From the NCBI RefSeq assembly GCF_002000085.1, contig NZ_MUZU01000015.1, forward strand, positions 1 through 64,000: a stretch of 64,000 nucleotides of DNA, read 5' to 3'. This document shows positions 8,453-17,474 of this stretch, piece after piece; position 1 is the first letter of the stretch, and each line of letters begins with the position of its first letter. The notes under the pieces are model-generated. The model did no database searches. It had not been told where the DNA came from and saw only the letters and a list, made by a program, of their open reading frames with translations. Made by a program: the position numbers and the translations under genes. The stretch comes from Pseudocolwellia agarivorans. GTDB taxonomy: Bacteria > Pseudomonadota > Gammaproteobacteria > Enterobacterales > Alteromonadaceae.

Positions 8453-8480
8453 AAAAACGACAGTAAGGATATCAATACGA

Positions 8481-9329
8481 CTATTGAATTTGAGAAAGTA
8501 ATTTAGGGTTTTTAACGAGGTTTCTAACACCATGAGCATGATCTTCTTGGTAAATATTTCCCTTACACCATTTACCTACACTTGCAATATTAACTTTAGC
8601 GACCCTAGGCCTAACACTCCAGCTCACTTGATACGGTGACCCCTTTTCATTATATCCTGGTCCTGTTGTTGAACCTTTATATTGAACGGGAGTCCCTGTA
8701 TTAGTAGGAATATTCAATGCTTGATTTTTACCTATAATTTTTTTATAAGCCGTTAATTCAGAAAAATCAAGCGCAGTAGTATCATTAACAAGTACATAGA
8801 CTTGTGTTTCTACTCTCAATTGTGGATTTAATATAGCATCATTAAAACATGAGCCTAACGTTGGTCCGGGCTCTACTTGCGCAGTAGAATATACATAATG
8901 AACCTCTATTGTAGCACCAGGCTCTAATGCGCCATGCTCACTAGGGCATACATCTTTATCCGTTTTTTTAAGCTCAGCGGCAGTTAACGACCCTGAATAC
9001 TTATAACCACTCTCATAACCATGGCCGCTACCATTACCAGCATATTCAGTAAATTCACCGCCTTTATGTTCAGCATTTTCATGAAAATGAATATTACAAA
9101 GGTTCATTTTATCTGCTGAAGGCGCAGTATCAAATAATATTGAGTTCTCACCAAAAGCAATATCAATATCTCTAGGTGATTGAGGACCAAAACCTTTACT
9201 ATTTGTATTGATTGCTAATTCAGCTCTTTGATGTGCTATTTCTTCATCAGAAACGACACTATCTTGAGCTAAAATATGAAGAGGAAGTGAAGCAGTAAGA
9301 GCAAATGCAATGAGGTTATTTATTTTCAT
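8481..9329 (-). CDS. Periplasmic delta-class carbonic anhydrase
   Basis: A 282-residue exported protein. The first 22 residues (KINNLIAFALTASLPLHILA) are a signal peptide. The motif LCNIHFHENAEHKGGEF, residues of about 77-93, is the zinc-site block of delta-class carbonic anhydrases (first described in diatoms and present in some marine bacteria and Legionella); its histidines and the later HAHG are the candidate metal ligands and proton shuttle. Several cysteines (CNIHF, DVCPSE, GSCFND, KWCKG) could form disulfides. The enzyme would interconvert CO2 and bicarbonate outside the inner membrane. AAGGAA precedes the ATG. It is transcribed alone. The class assignment is from motif memory. Confidence 0.78.
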   Translation of the reverse strand: MKINNLIAFALTASLPLHILAQDSVVSDEEIAHQRAELAINTNSKGFGPQSPRDIDIAFGENSILFDTAPSADKMNLCNIHFHENAEHKGGEFTEYAGNGSGHGYESGYKYSGSLTAAELKKTDKDVCPSEHGALEPGATIEVHYVYSTAQVEPGPTLGSCFNDAILNPQLRVETQVYVLVNDTTALDFSELTAYKKIIGKNQALNIPTNTGTPVQYKGSTTGPGYNEKGSPYQVSWSVRPRVAKVNIASVGKWCKGNIYQEDHAHGVRNLVKNPKLLSQIQ

Positions 9330-9583
9330 TAATTTATTCCTTAATTAATGTTACGTTTTTTGGAGTTAGTACGGATAATGATGCACTATAAATTTGGCAA
9401 GATATGATTTACAAACATCATACATACAATCCCTTACTTATAAAGTGGTTATATAAACTTTTTAATTATTGTTTATATAAATATGACATTAAACAACATG
9501 CAAAGACTAACAATCAAAACATAAATAGTCCAAATCGGTTCCCTACTTTCGCTATTAATATAATCAAACTTGTTAGTATGGGC

Positions 9584-12121
9584 CTATCCAAACAACCCCA
9601 TTTGTTTATTAGTCACTTCATTAAAGCTCGAACCGACAAAAGGTAAAATACCATCGGCTACCGCTTCTAATTGTCGGTCAATATAAAACTGATAATCTAA
9701 CGGCGCCGACAAATACTCTTTTGCCTGCGGACCATTTAAGGTGATGTAATATTCAATCCAACCTTTATGTTGATACCTTAACGGCTTGCCTTGTTCTTGA
9801 TTAAGCATATCAGCAAGGCGCGCGGCTTTTACATGAGGCGGAACATTTTTTACGTACTCGCTTAGTCTTCTTCTTATACGCTTACGATAAATTAATTTGT
9901 CGTCAAACTCTCCTGCTAAGGTTCGCTCTACCATGTCAAGTATGTAAGCGGCGGTTGGTTCATTGTTAAATACTTTTAAATATAAAGCTTGCTGAAATTC
10001 TTTCGCTAAGTCTGTCCAGTCGGTTCTAACAGTTTCTAAGCCTTTGTACACCATTTGTTGATGTTCAACGCCTGACGGTTTATCTCGGTTTACAATCATA
10101 CCCGCATAGCGTTTTTTAGTGCCTACATCTAACCCTCGAATGGTGGGCATTAAAAATTTAGTAAAGTGTGTTTCAAACTCGATTTCTAATTGGCTAGTAA
10201 CACCATGTTCATCCAACAATAACTTATCCATTTTAGTATTAATTAATGTTTGCAGTTCTTTACCTAAGCTTAAGCTTTGTTCTTGTGATTTATCTACGCC
10301 TACATGTACAAATATAGAGTCGGTATCGCCATAAATAACTTGGTAGCCTTTATCTTCAATCCATTGTTTGGTGATTTTTAATAGCTCATGGCTACGCTTA
10401 GTAATAGACCCTGCTAAACGCGGATCAAAAAAACGACAGCCTGTTGAGCCTAAAATGCCATAAAACGAGTTCATGATAATTTTGATGGCTTGCGATAGCG
10501 CCGCGTTTTTTTCTACTTTAGCTTTATCGCGTTCTAACCAAAGAGATTGAATAATGTCAGGCAAGAAGTGTTTGTCTCTTGAAAAATACGCCCCATCAAA
10601 ACCTTTAATAGGATTATTACGCTGATGTTTATCGTCTTCTAAACCTTCAATTAGCCCCATAGGATCAACATTAAAGGTGCGAATAATACTAGGATAAAGG
10701 CTTTTAAAATCGAGAACTAATACGTTGTCGTATAAACCCGGAATTGAATCCATAACAAAACCACCGGGCGAAACAAGCCCTGATTCACCGTCGCCCATAT
10801 TAGGTGCTACATAACCACTACGATGCAGTTTAGGTAAATATAAATTGGTAAATGCCGCAACAGAACCGCCCATGCGATCTATCGCTAACCCAGTAAGTTG
10901 AGAGCGTAATATGGCAAATTCTAACAGTTGTGTTTTTTCAAAAATCAACCAAACTAAACGACAATCTTCAAGGTTGTAAATAGCAAGATCTTGTTTGTTA
11001 TTGTGAAAATTGTCGGTAATTTCTTGCACACGGTTATCAACGTCTTTTACTTTTTTACCGGTATTTAATAGTGTATTTGATACATTTTCGAGGGAGAAGC
11101 TAGGAAAGTTATGAGTCGCTGTTTTTAATAAGTCGATACCGTCAAGCACCACTCTACCCGCTATTTCAATAAACTTTTGTTCGCTGGTAGCATTTTTTCG
11201 CCAATGAGGTGGTGTACCATCTCTGCCAATTGAAAATTTTATACCGTGTAAATCACAACGTTTTTGAAATAAACTAAAATCAAAATTAACAACATTCCAG
11301 CCAATCATAATGTCTGGGTCATTAACGTGTATCCATTCAATAAACGCAATTAATAAAGCTGACTCATCGGCTACCCATTGAATATAGTTAAGTTCAGTTT
11401 CTTCTGGCTCACCTATCATCAATACGCAATTTACATCTTCACCATTTACCTTAGCGTAAAGCCCTATTGAATATAGCTCGCCTTGCATTGAACATTCTAA
11501 ATCTACCGACACCATAGTTAGTGCAATGTTTTTATCTGCTTGATGATACGGTAAAGTTTTACACTTTACTTTTGAGTAAGCTTTGTAGTTAGCTGGGTTA
11601 TTTTTAGTTTCAAAGTTGGCTTTTTCAGATCCTATAAAACTTAAATTAGCCGTAATAAAACGTTCCATTAAAAAGCGATCGTCTGGCCTAAAATCATCTT
11701 CATAACATTTTATACTGTGATATTTTAATCTATCGCGTGCAGCATAAAAATCTCGCATAGATTTAAAATAAAAACCGCTGACGACTTCTTGATTAAAAGT
11801 TTTAAGCGTTAGCGTATTAACTTTTTCAATTTTAATAGAAGCATCATTTAGTATATCAACCGCTTCTTTTTGTTGAACTTCACTGACAAAAAACACCGCT
11901 AATTCATCATGTATTTCTAATTTTACAGGACCTGATGCTGTTTTTAACCATAAGGTAATGCAAATGCGTCCAAAGCGATCTTGCGATTGCCTTGTTAATA
12001 TAAAACCTTGGTTAATCTCTTGCTGCAAGCCATTATTATTGGTTTGGTTAGAGATTAACCCCTTCTCTAATAAAGCGTCTGCTGAAGAGTTTTTTAAAGA
12101 CCTATCTGAAGAATTACGCAT
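9584..12121 (-). CDS. polB: DNA polymerase II (SOS-inducible family B polymerase)
   Basis: A family B polymerase of about 845 residues. The 3'-5' exonuclease comes first (VSVDLECS Exo I, GWNVVNFDFSLF Exo II, YNLEDCRLVW Exo III). The polymerase motifs follow: A (LVLDFKSLYPSIIRTFNVDP), B (KIIMNSFYGILGSTG) and C (VIYGDTDSIFVHVG). It resynthesises DNA past damage during the SOS response. The open frame reaches a GTG at 12214, but that would place the perfect LexA box (12159-12174) inside the coding region, so the start must be further in. I take the ATG at 12121; the ATG at 12151 is closer to the operator and less likely. Neither has a clear Shine-Dalgarno, and the protein is still longer at its N-terminus than E. 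coli Pol II (783 aa). It is divergent from dinG. Confidence 0.93.
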   Translation of the reverse strand: MRNSSDRSLKNSSADALLEKGLISNQTNNNGLQQEINQGFILTRQSQDRFGRICITLWLKTASGPVKLEIHDELAVFFVSEVQQKEAVDILNDASIKIEKVNTLTLKTFNQEVVSGFYFKSMRDFYAARDRLKYHSIKCYEDDFRPDDRFLMERFITANLSFIGSEKANFETKNNPANYKAYSKVKCKTLPYHQADKNIALTMVSVDLECSMQGELYSIGLYAKVNGEDVNCVLMIGEPEETELNYIQWVADESALLIAFIEWIHVNDPDIMIGWNVVNFDFSLFQKRCDLHGIKFSIGRDGTPPHWRKNATSEQKFIEIAGRVVLDGIDLLKTATHNFPSFSLENVSNTLLNTGKKVKDVDNRVQEITDNFHNNKQDLAIYNLEDCRLVWLIFEKTQLLEFAILRSQLTGLAIDRMGGSVAAFTNLYLPKLHRSGYVAPNMGDGESGLVSPGGFVMDSIPGLYDNVLVLDFKSLYPSIIRTFNVDPMGLIEGLEDDKHQRNNPIKGFDGAYFSRDKHFLPDIIQSLWLERDKAKVEKNAALSQAIKIIMNSFYGILGSTGCRFFDPRLAGSITKRSHELLKITKQWIEDKGYQVIYGDTDSIFVHVGVDKSQEQSLSLGKELQTLINTKMDKLLLDEHGVTSQLEIEFETHFTKFLMPTIRGLDVGTKKRYAGMIVNRDKPSGVEHQQMVYKGLETVRTDWTDLAKEFQQALYLKVFNNEPTAAYILDMVERTLAGEFDDKLIYRKRIRRRLSEYVKNVPPHVKAARLADMLNQEQGKPLRYQHKGWIEYYITLNGPQAKEYLSAPLDYQFYIDRQLEAVADGILPFVGSSFNEVTNKQMGLFG

Positions 12122-12158
12122 AATGATTAAAAGAATACTCGAAAAAGACATAACAAAA

Positions 12159-12174
12159 CTGTTAATATATACAG
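12159..12174. promoter_or_regulatory. LexA (SOS) box between polB and dinG
   Basis: CTGTTAATATATACAG is a perfect CTGT-N8-ACAG palindrome with an AT-only core, the gammaproteobacterial LexA consensus. It lies in the short divergent region between two classic SOS genes and can repress both. A TATATT on the minus strand and TGTAAAT on the plus strand are possible -10 elements. Confidence 0.92.
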
Positions 12175-12214
12175 CAGTGTAAATGATACCACTCTCTATG
12201 GAAACCTTCTTCAC

Positions 12215-14293
12215 ATGCTAAGTGACAAAATAAAGCAAGTTATACGTACCAGCTACAAAGCCATTGGTGAAAATATGACGAACTTTAACCCGCGTAAACA
12301 GCAAACCTTTTTAATTGCTGAAATAGCTAAAACACTAGCAGGTGAATACGATAAAGATCGGAAAATCATTGTCATTGAAGCAGGTACAGGCACAGGTAAA
12401 TCACTCGCTTATTCATTAGGTTCTATCCCTTTAGCACTTTCCCGTGACAAAAAGGTGATCATTTCAACCGCAACGGTTGCTTTACAAGAGCAATTAGTTG
12501 ATAAAGATTTACCTTTTTTAAAAAAACATTCTAAACTCGACTTCTCGTTTACCTTAGTTAAAGGTCGCCAACGCTATGTTTGTAGGCAAAAGCTCAGTGC
12601 CGCAGTTACCAACGGTGACGATCCTCAAGCAGGCTTCACATTTGCACAAAAACCTAATGCCGCAGATGTAAGAACACTTGGCGATATGCATAAAAAACTT
12701 TCCGACAATAGCTGGCAAGGCGATTTAGATTCTTGGCCAGACAGCGTTCCTCATTACATTTGGCAACAAGTGCAATGCGATAAACACAGCTGCTTAAAAC
12801 ATTTATCTGAGCATACTCATTGCCCTTTTCATAAAGCACGTGAAACCATGGACATGAGCGATGTGTTAGTTATCAACCACAGCTTATTGTTAGCCGATTT
12901 AGAGTTAGGCGGTGGTAAAATATTACCTGCGCCTGAAGACGTATTTTATATTATTGACGAAGCCCATCATTTACCTAAAGTAACGCGTGATCATTCCAGT
13001 GCCAACGTTACCGTAAAAGGTGCGATAGAATGGCTAACTAAGCTAAAAGAAACGGGCGATAAAATGGCGAAACTTATTAAATCGCAACGTGCTATTTCGC
13101 CTGCTTTAAAATTAGGTGACGATTGCCAAGATTTATTAGTAGAGCTTCAAAAAGTTTTTACCTTTATCGAAAACAACAAAGCCGCCTACTTCCCCAAAGA
13201 AAAACAATACCGCTTTGAAAACGGCATCATACCTAAAAATTTAAAAAACTGGGCTGAAGACATTAGCGAGTTAAGTAAAAAATCACTCGCCCATACCAAC
13301 AAACTTTACAATTTATTAATGGAGTCAGTAAAAGATGGTGAAACCCAAATGTATTTGGCAGAGCCTCTATTAGCCGAGTCTGGCTTTATGATCCAACGAC
13401 TTGAAAATCTACATGCCCTTTGGCAAATGTATGAAAAAACAGATAACGAAAAAGCTGCACCGCTTGCGCGTTGGATAGAAATGTCTGAAGGTAAACGCTC
13501 TGACTATGTTATTTCAGCTTCTCCTATCGAAGTAGGCTTTACGCTTGAAGACAACTTATGGAGCAAATGTGATGGTGCCGTATTATGTTCAGCCACCATT
13601 TTAGCTTTAAACTCATTTGATCATTTTAGGTTTCAAGTAGGCTTACATACTAACGATGGTACACAATATCAGCAAGTTAACTCGCCTTTCGATTATCAAA
13701 ACAAAGCTGAACTTGTTGTGCCTAACATGAAATATGAACCAAGCGCCGATCAGTTTACTGATGAAGTGATTGAAAAATTACCCGAACTTATCGACCAAGG
13801 CTTTTCAACACTGGTATTGTTTTCATCTTATTGGCAAATGGAAAAAGTAGCGGCTGCATTACGCGACAAACACAAGCTTGAAATTCAAGTACAGGGTGAG
13901 CAATCACGCCAACACATTATCGAGAAACATAAAAAGAACTGCGATAGCGATAAACAAAGCATTATTTTTGGTACACAAAGCTTTTCTGAAGGATTAGATT
14001 TGCCCGGTAAATACTTAAATAATTTAATTATTACCAAGCTCCCCTTTTCAGTTCCTACTTCGCCGGTTGAAGAAGCACAAGCAGAGTACGTTACCGCTAA
14101 AGGTGGTAATCCTTTTATGTCGCTTTCAGTACCCGACACTTCTAAAAAATTAGTGCAAGCAACCGGTCGATTACTCAGAAATGAAAGCGACGAAGGTACA
14201 ATTACATTATTAGACAGGCGTGTTGTAAGCAAGCGCTACGGTAAACAACTACTTGATTCGTTACCGCCTTATAAACGTATTATTCAATATTAA
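12215..14293 (+). CDS. dinG: ATP-dependent DNA helicase DinG
   Basis: A 692-residue XPD-like superfamily 2 helicase. The Walker A motif is GTGTGKS (residues 57-63). The iron-sulfur cluster domain has four cysteines (RYVCRQK, QCDKHSCLKH, THCPFHKA). The DEAH box is IIDEAHH, and helicase motifs V/VI appear as FGTQSFSEGLDLPG and QATGRLLRNESDEG. DinG unwinds 5'-3', resolving R-loops and D-loops in DNA damage repair. The start MLSDKIKQVIRTSYKAI aligns with the E. coli N-terminus, and only a weak GGA lies upstream. It is divergent from polB, with the LexA box 41 bases before the ATG, so SOS induction is expected. A DUF3291 gene follows after 49 bases. Confidence 0.94.
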   Translation: MLSDKIKQVIRTSYKAIGENMTNFNPRKQQTFLIAEIAKTLAGEYDKDRKIIVIEAGTGTGKSLAYSLGSIPLALSRDKKVIISTATVALQEQLVDKDLPFLKKHSKLDFSFTLVKGRQRYVCRQKLSAAVTNGDDPQAGFTFAQKPNAADVRTLGDMHKKLSDNSWQGDLDSWPDSVPHYIWQQVQCDKHSCLKHLSEHTHCPFHKARETMDMSDVLVINHSLLLADLELGGGKILPAPEDVFYIIDEAHHLPKVTRDHSSANVTVKGAIEWLTKLKETGDKMAKLIKSQRAISPALKLGDDCQDLLVELQKVFTFIENNKAAYFPKEKQYRFENGIIPKNLKNWAEDISELSKKSLAHTNKLYNLLMESVKDGETQMYLAEPLLAESGFMIQRLENLHALWQMYEKTDNEKAAPLARWIEMSEGKRSDYVISASPIEVGFTLEDNLWSKCDGAVLCSATILALNSFDHFRFQVGLHTNDGTQYQQVNSPFDYQNKAELVVPNMKYEPSADQFTDEVIEKLPELIDQGFSTLVLFSSYWQMEKVAAALRDKHKLEIQVQGEQSRQHIIEKHKKNCDSDKQSIIFGTQSFSEGLDLPGKYLNNLIITKLPFSVPTSPVEEAQAEYVTAKGGNPFMSLSVPDTSKKLVQATGRLLRNESDEGTITLLDRRVVSKRYGKQLLDSLPPYKRIIQY

Positions 14294-14342
14294 CTAATAC
14301 AAATTTTTAAGCTATTTACACAATTTAAAGGATTAAACAAAC

Positions 14343-14774
14343 ATGCACCTAGCCCAATTAAATATCGCCACAGCAAAATACGATTTAGAAGCCATAGAAA
14401 TGAAAGACTTTATGGATAATTTAGAACCAATCAACGCTATTGCAGAATCGAGCCCTGGTTTTATTTGGCGCTTACAAGACGAAGCCGGTGATGCTACTAG
14501 CATCCAGTTTTTTAATGATCCAAAAACGATTGTCAATATGTCGGTTTGGGAGTCTGTAGATTCACTTAAAGATTTTATGTTTAGAACGCACCACAAAGAT
14601 TTTTTTAAACGTAAAAATGAGTGGTTTACTAAAGAAGCTGAAGATACATACGTATTATGGTGGATACCTGAAGGAACAACACCTACGCTTGAACAAGCGG
14701 TACAAAAACTCTATTACTTACGCGAACATGGTGAAACTCCGCAAGCGTTTACTTTTAGAAGTCATTTTGAATAA
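14343..14774 (+). CDS. DUF3291 family protein
   Basis: A 143-residue soluble protein beginning MHLAQLNIATAKYDLE and containing SPGFIWRLQDEAGDAT, NMSVWES and FRTHHKDFFKRKNEWF, the signature of DUF3291, a ferredoxin-like (dimeric alpha/beta barrel) fold related to antibiotic-biosynthesis monooxygenases. No specific reaction is known. An AAAGGA ribosome binding site lies in the 49-base gap after dinG, so it may be cotranscribed with dinG, although nothing in the sequence links it to DNA repair. Confidence 0.85.
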   Translation: MHLAQLNIATAKYDLEAIEMKDFMDNLEPINAIAESSPGFIWRLQDEAGDATSIQFFNDPKTIVNMSVWESVDSLKDFMFRTHHKDFFKRKNEWFTKEAEDTYVLWWIPEGTTPTLEQAVQKLYYLREHGETPQAFTFRSHFE

Positions 14775-14841
14775 AAATAAAGTAATATAAAATTGAACAA
14801 CGACTTAACCCAAACTTGGGATACTTATTCTGAGCATAAAA

Positions 14842-14865
14842 AAAGAGCCTAAATATCGACTCTTT
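14842..14865 (-). terminator. Terminator after the DUF3297 gene
   Basis: AAAGAGCC and GACTCTTT pair with one mismatch around an 8-base loop. On the minus strand a run of seven T follows, so it serves the gene ending at 14891. Confidence 0.65.
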
Positions 14866-14890
14866 AATACAATAATAGTTTAGGTTTATT

Positions 14891-15139
14891 TTACTTATAA
14901 AACGCTTCAACAGTACCTTTTAGCTTAATCAACATAGGTTGACCACGGCGATCTAGTGCTTTAGGTGAAGGTATTTTAATCCAGCCTTCACTAATACAGT
15001 ATTCTTCAACATCGAAACGCTCTTTACCGTTTAAACGAATACCAATAGTGTGCTCAAAAATTTCAGCAACATGATGAGGGCTACGTGGGTTACCTGAAAG
15101 TTGATCAGGTAAATCAGGTTTTGAATTAGTGTCAGTCAT
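14891..15139 (-). CDS. DUF3297 family protein
   Basis: An 82-residue protein matching DUF3297 along its whole length: GNPRSPHHVAEIFEHTIGI, RLNGKERFDVEEYCISEGWI and LIKLKGTVEAFYK. The family is small, soluble and widespread in proteobacteria, with no assigned function. The gene is transcribed alone and has its own terminator at 14842-14865. Its promoter shares the 76-base divergent spacer with the RNA methyltransferase gene. Confidence 0.88.
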   Translation of the reverse strand: MTDTNSKPDLPDQLSGNPRSPHHVAEIFEHTIGIRLNGKERFDVEEYCISEGWIKIPSPKALDRRGQPMLIKLKGTVEAFYK

Positions 15140-15215
15140 TTTAACAATCTAAGATAAATAAAAAGTGCGCCATTGTAGACAATAAATTCCTAACGCTCAA
15201 GAAAGACTGTAAAAT

Positions 15216-15860
15216 TTGAGAACTAAATCTAATTCTCTGTTTGATTACCAAGCCTCACTCATTGATACTAGCGCATATCACTTATCATTCGTGAAACACC
15301 AAGAAGAAGCCGAGAGCATGCCGTCGAAAATACAACTCAGTAAAGAAGAAATAAGAAAAAACAAACCAACACGAGATGAGTACATGAATAAACCCAAAGT
15401 TCCTTTAATATTGGTATTGGATAACGTAACTAATAGCTACAATATTGGAGCATTTATCCGTTTAGCAGATGCATTTGCTATCGAAAAAATTATTGTTTGT
15501 GGTGAGCTGACTATTTCAGACAAAAAACTAAAAAAAGCCTCCAGAAATGAAGCAAAATGGGTCAGTATTGAATATAGCGATAGCACAACAGCCTGCTTAA
15601 AAGCGCTTATAGATAAAGACTATACTGTTTACAGTGTTGAGTTATGTCACGAGTCGGTTGACTACAATGAGGTAACCTATTCATCTCCATGCGTATTAGT
15701 ATTAGGCAATGAACGAAAAGGTGTGAGCGAAGCCGCGTTACAATTAAGCCATCAACACATACATATTCCGATGTTTGGTATGGGCAACTCACTTAATGTG
15801 TCTACAGCGGGTGCTATAGTTTTAGCTAAATGCGCTCATGTACTTCGTGAAGCACTATAA
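15216..15860 (+). CDS. TrmH/SpoU-family RNA 2'-O-methyltransferase
   Basis: A 214-residue SPOUT methyltransferase. The N-terminal 60 residues are charged; the catalytic domain follows with LILVLDNVTNSYNIGAFIRL (motif 1), LVLGNERKGVS (motif 2) and IPMFGMGNSLNVSTAGAIVL (motif 3, the knotted S-adenosylmethionine site). It should methylate a ribose 2'-OH in tRNA or rRNA, but the target base cannot be told from the sequence. The reading frame opens with a TTG at 15216 behind a weak AAGAAAGA. The first ATG is 34 codons in but would remove part of the conserved N-terminal segment, so TTG is kept. It converges on the chemoreceptor gene with a 37-base gap. Confidence 0.85.
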   Translation: MRTKSNSLFDYQASLIDTSAYHLSFVKHQEEAESMPSKIQLSKEEIRKNKPTRDEYMNKPKVPLILVLDNVTNSYNIGAFIRLADAFAIEKIIVCGELTISDKKLKKASRNEAKWVSIEYSDSTTACLKALIDKDYTVYSVELCHESVDYNEVTYSSPCVLVLGNERKGVSEAALQLSHQHIHIPMFGMGNSLNVSTAGAIVLAKCAHVLREAL

Positions 15861-15897
15861 AATCTATATAACTACACTACATATATTAGCGACATCG

Positions 15898-17418
15898 CTA
15901 TATTTTGAACTTCTCGAGTAAAGCAGCGACTTTATGACTCAACTCGGCAGTACTTTCATTAGATATTGCTGACTTTTCAGCTATTTCTAATGTTTGATCA
16001 TTTAATGTTTGAATTGACTCTATATTAACTTCAAGTGCCTGCAAGTTTCGCGTTTGTTCTTCTGAAGCTGAGGCTATAACAGCAGTACTGTCAAAGTTTT
16101 GGGAAATGGCATGGTTAATTTCTTCAAATACCTCACCGACTTTAGCCACTGAGTTTACATTCTCTTTGGCTTTAATTAATCCCATATTCATTTGTTCATG
16201 CGTGTCGGCAGATAAAGTTTGTAGTTGTTTAATAATATTAACAATTTCAGCTACTGACGATTGAGTACGTTGCGAAAGTGTCCGTACTTCATCAGCAACC
16301 ACTGCAAAACCTCGTCCATGCTCACCAGCTCTTGCTGCTTCAATAGCCGCATTAAGGGCTAATAAATTTGTTTGCTCTGCAATCCCCTCAATAACTGAAA
16401 TAATAGAACCTATAGCTTGGGCATGCCCATCTAATTTTTCAGTTCCCGTTAAAATATTCTCTACGTTACAGGCTAATTCTTGGATCATACCGTTTGCTAG
16501 CGTAATGTTCTCCATACCTTGGGTAGATAAATCTCTTGTATTGGTCATTACCCCTGTTAAGCTGATTGCTTGACTTGTCATATCTTGAGACGTTACTCCC
16601 ATATCTTTCATTGAACTAACAATATGTTGAGTCTGCTCATTTAAATCAGCGACTAAATCCGTTAACTCTGCAGTATTACGCTGCCCATCTACTGAAGAAG
16701 TATCTAATTTTATCGACATATCAGCAATATCACTCACAATAGCATGAACATTATTAATAAATCGGTTAATACCAAAGGTTAATTGTCCTAATTCATCATT
16801 AGAGCTTGATTCAATACGTTTAGTTAAATCACCTTGCCCTTGTGCTATATCATCTACCCGATTTTTAATATCATCTATTGTTTTTAAAACAAGTCGATTA
16901 ACAAGATATCCCATAAAAAAGATAATAATAATATCTAATAAAATAACTTGAATAACGCTACTAATAATGGCGTCTGTAAATGCTTCCTTTAATGTTTTAT
17001 CTGAAAAAACAAGTTGGATACTGCCCGCTTTAAAAGCTTCTTCCTTAACTTTATATTCTATTGTTTTTTCAATATTAAAAAGTGAAGTTCCAGTATAATC
17101 TCCTTTTATAACTTGCTGAGAAGCTTCATCCCAATACGCTTTAAATAACTCTTTCTCATCAGAAGAATGAATAATAATACTCACTAAGTCATTAGTACCT
17201 AATTCAGCAGAAGCTATTTCTTCAACATCATTAATACTGTAATCCCACAGAGGTGAAGATAATGTAATACCTAATCTCAGAACTGTGCTATTTGACGCCC
17301 TTTTTACTTTTTCTTCTAAAGTATTTTGCTTTAAATAAATATCAATAGCAGCATAACTAAGCAATGTAAGAGTGAGTACCACAGAAAGTGTAAATATTAA
17401 TTTAATACGTAAATTCAT
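15898..17418 (-). CDS. Methyl-accepting chemotaxis protein
   Basis: A 506-residue chemoreceptor. TM1 is residues of about 7-27 ([19 protein letters not shown]), followed by a short periplasmic sensor of about 120 residues and TM2 ([19 protein letters not shown]). A HAMP domain comes next ([21 protein letters not shown]) and then the long signalling coiled coil with the conserved tip [20 protein letters not shown] and [23 protein letters not shown] precedes the ATG. The gene lies 56 bases downstream of a solute-binding protein gene on the same strand, so the sensor may read a periplasmic ligand-loaded binding protein. No C-terminal CheR pentapeptide is visible. Confidence 0.92.
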   Translation of the reverse strand: MNLRIKLIFTLSVVLTLTLLSYAAIDIYLKQNTLEEKVKRASNSTVLRLGITLSSPLWDYSINDVEEIASAELGTNDLVSIIIHSSDEKELFKAYWDEASQQVIKGDYTGTSLFNIEKTIEYKVKEEAFKAGSIQLVFSDKTLKEAFTDAIISSVIQVILLDIIIIFFMGYLVNRLVLKTIDDIKNRVDDIAQGQGDLTKRIESSSNDELGQLTFGINRFINNVHAIVSDIADMSIKLDTSSVDGQRNTAELTDLVADLNEQTQHIVSSMKDMGVTSQDMTSQAISLTGVMTNTRDLSTQGMENITLANGMIQELACNVENILTGTEKLDGHAQAIGSIISVIEGIAEQTNLLALNAAIEAARAGEHGRGFAVVADEVRTLSQRTQSSVAEIVNIIKQLQTLSADTHEQMNMGLIKAKENVNSVAKVGEVFEEINHAISQNFDSTAVIASASEEQTRNLQALEVNIESIQTLNDQTLEIAEKSAISNESTAELSHKVAALLEKFKI

Positions 17419-17474
17419 TATGTTCCCTTATGATTCACCTTAATTATTGTATTAATCGTTTAAAACAAGCATTT

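Noticed and set aside
9404-9646. 80-codon open frame on the plus strand
   Set aside because: Low-complexity, AT-driven composition, no ribosome binding site, and its 3' end runs antisense into the conserved C-terminus of polB.
12122-12214. Upstream GTG (12214) and ATG (12151) starts for polB
   Set aside because: The LexA operator at 12159-12174 would be inside or directly against the coding region, which is incompatible with SOS promoter control.
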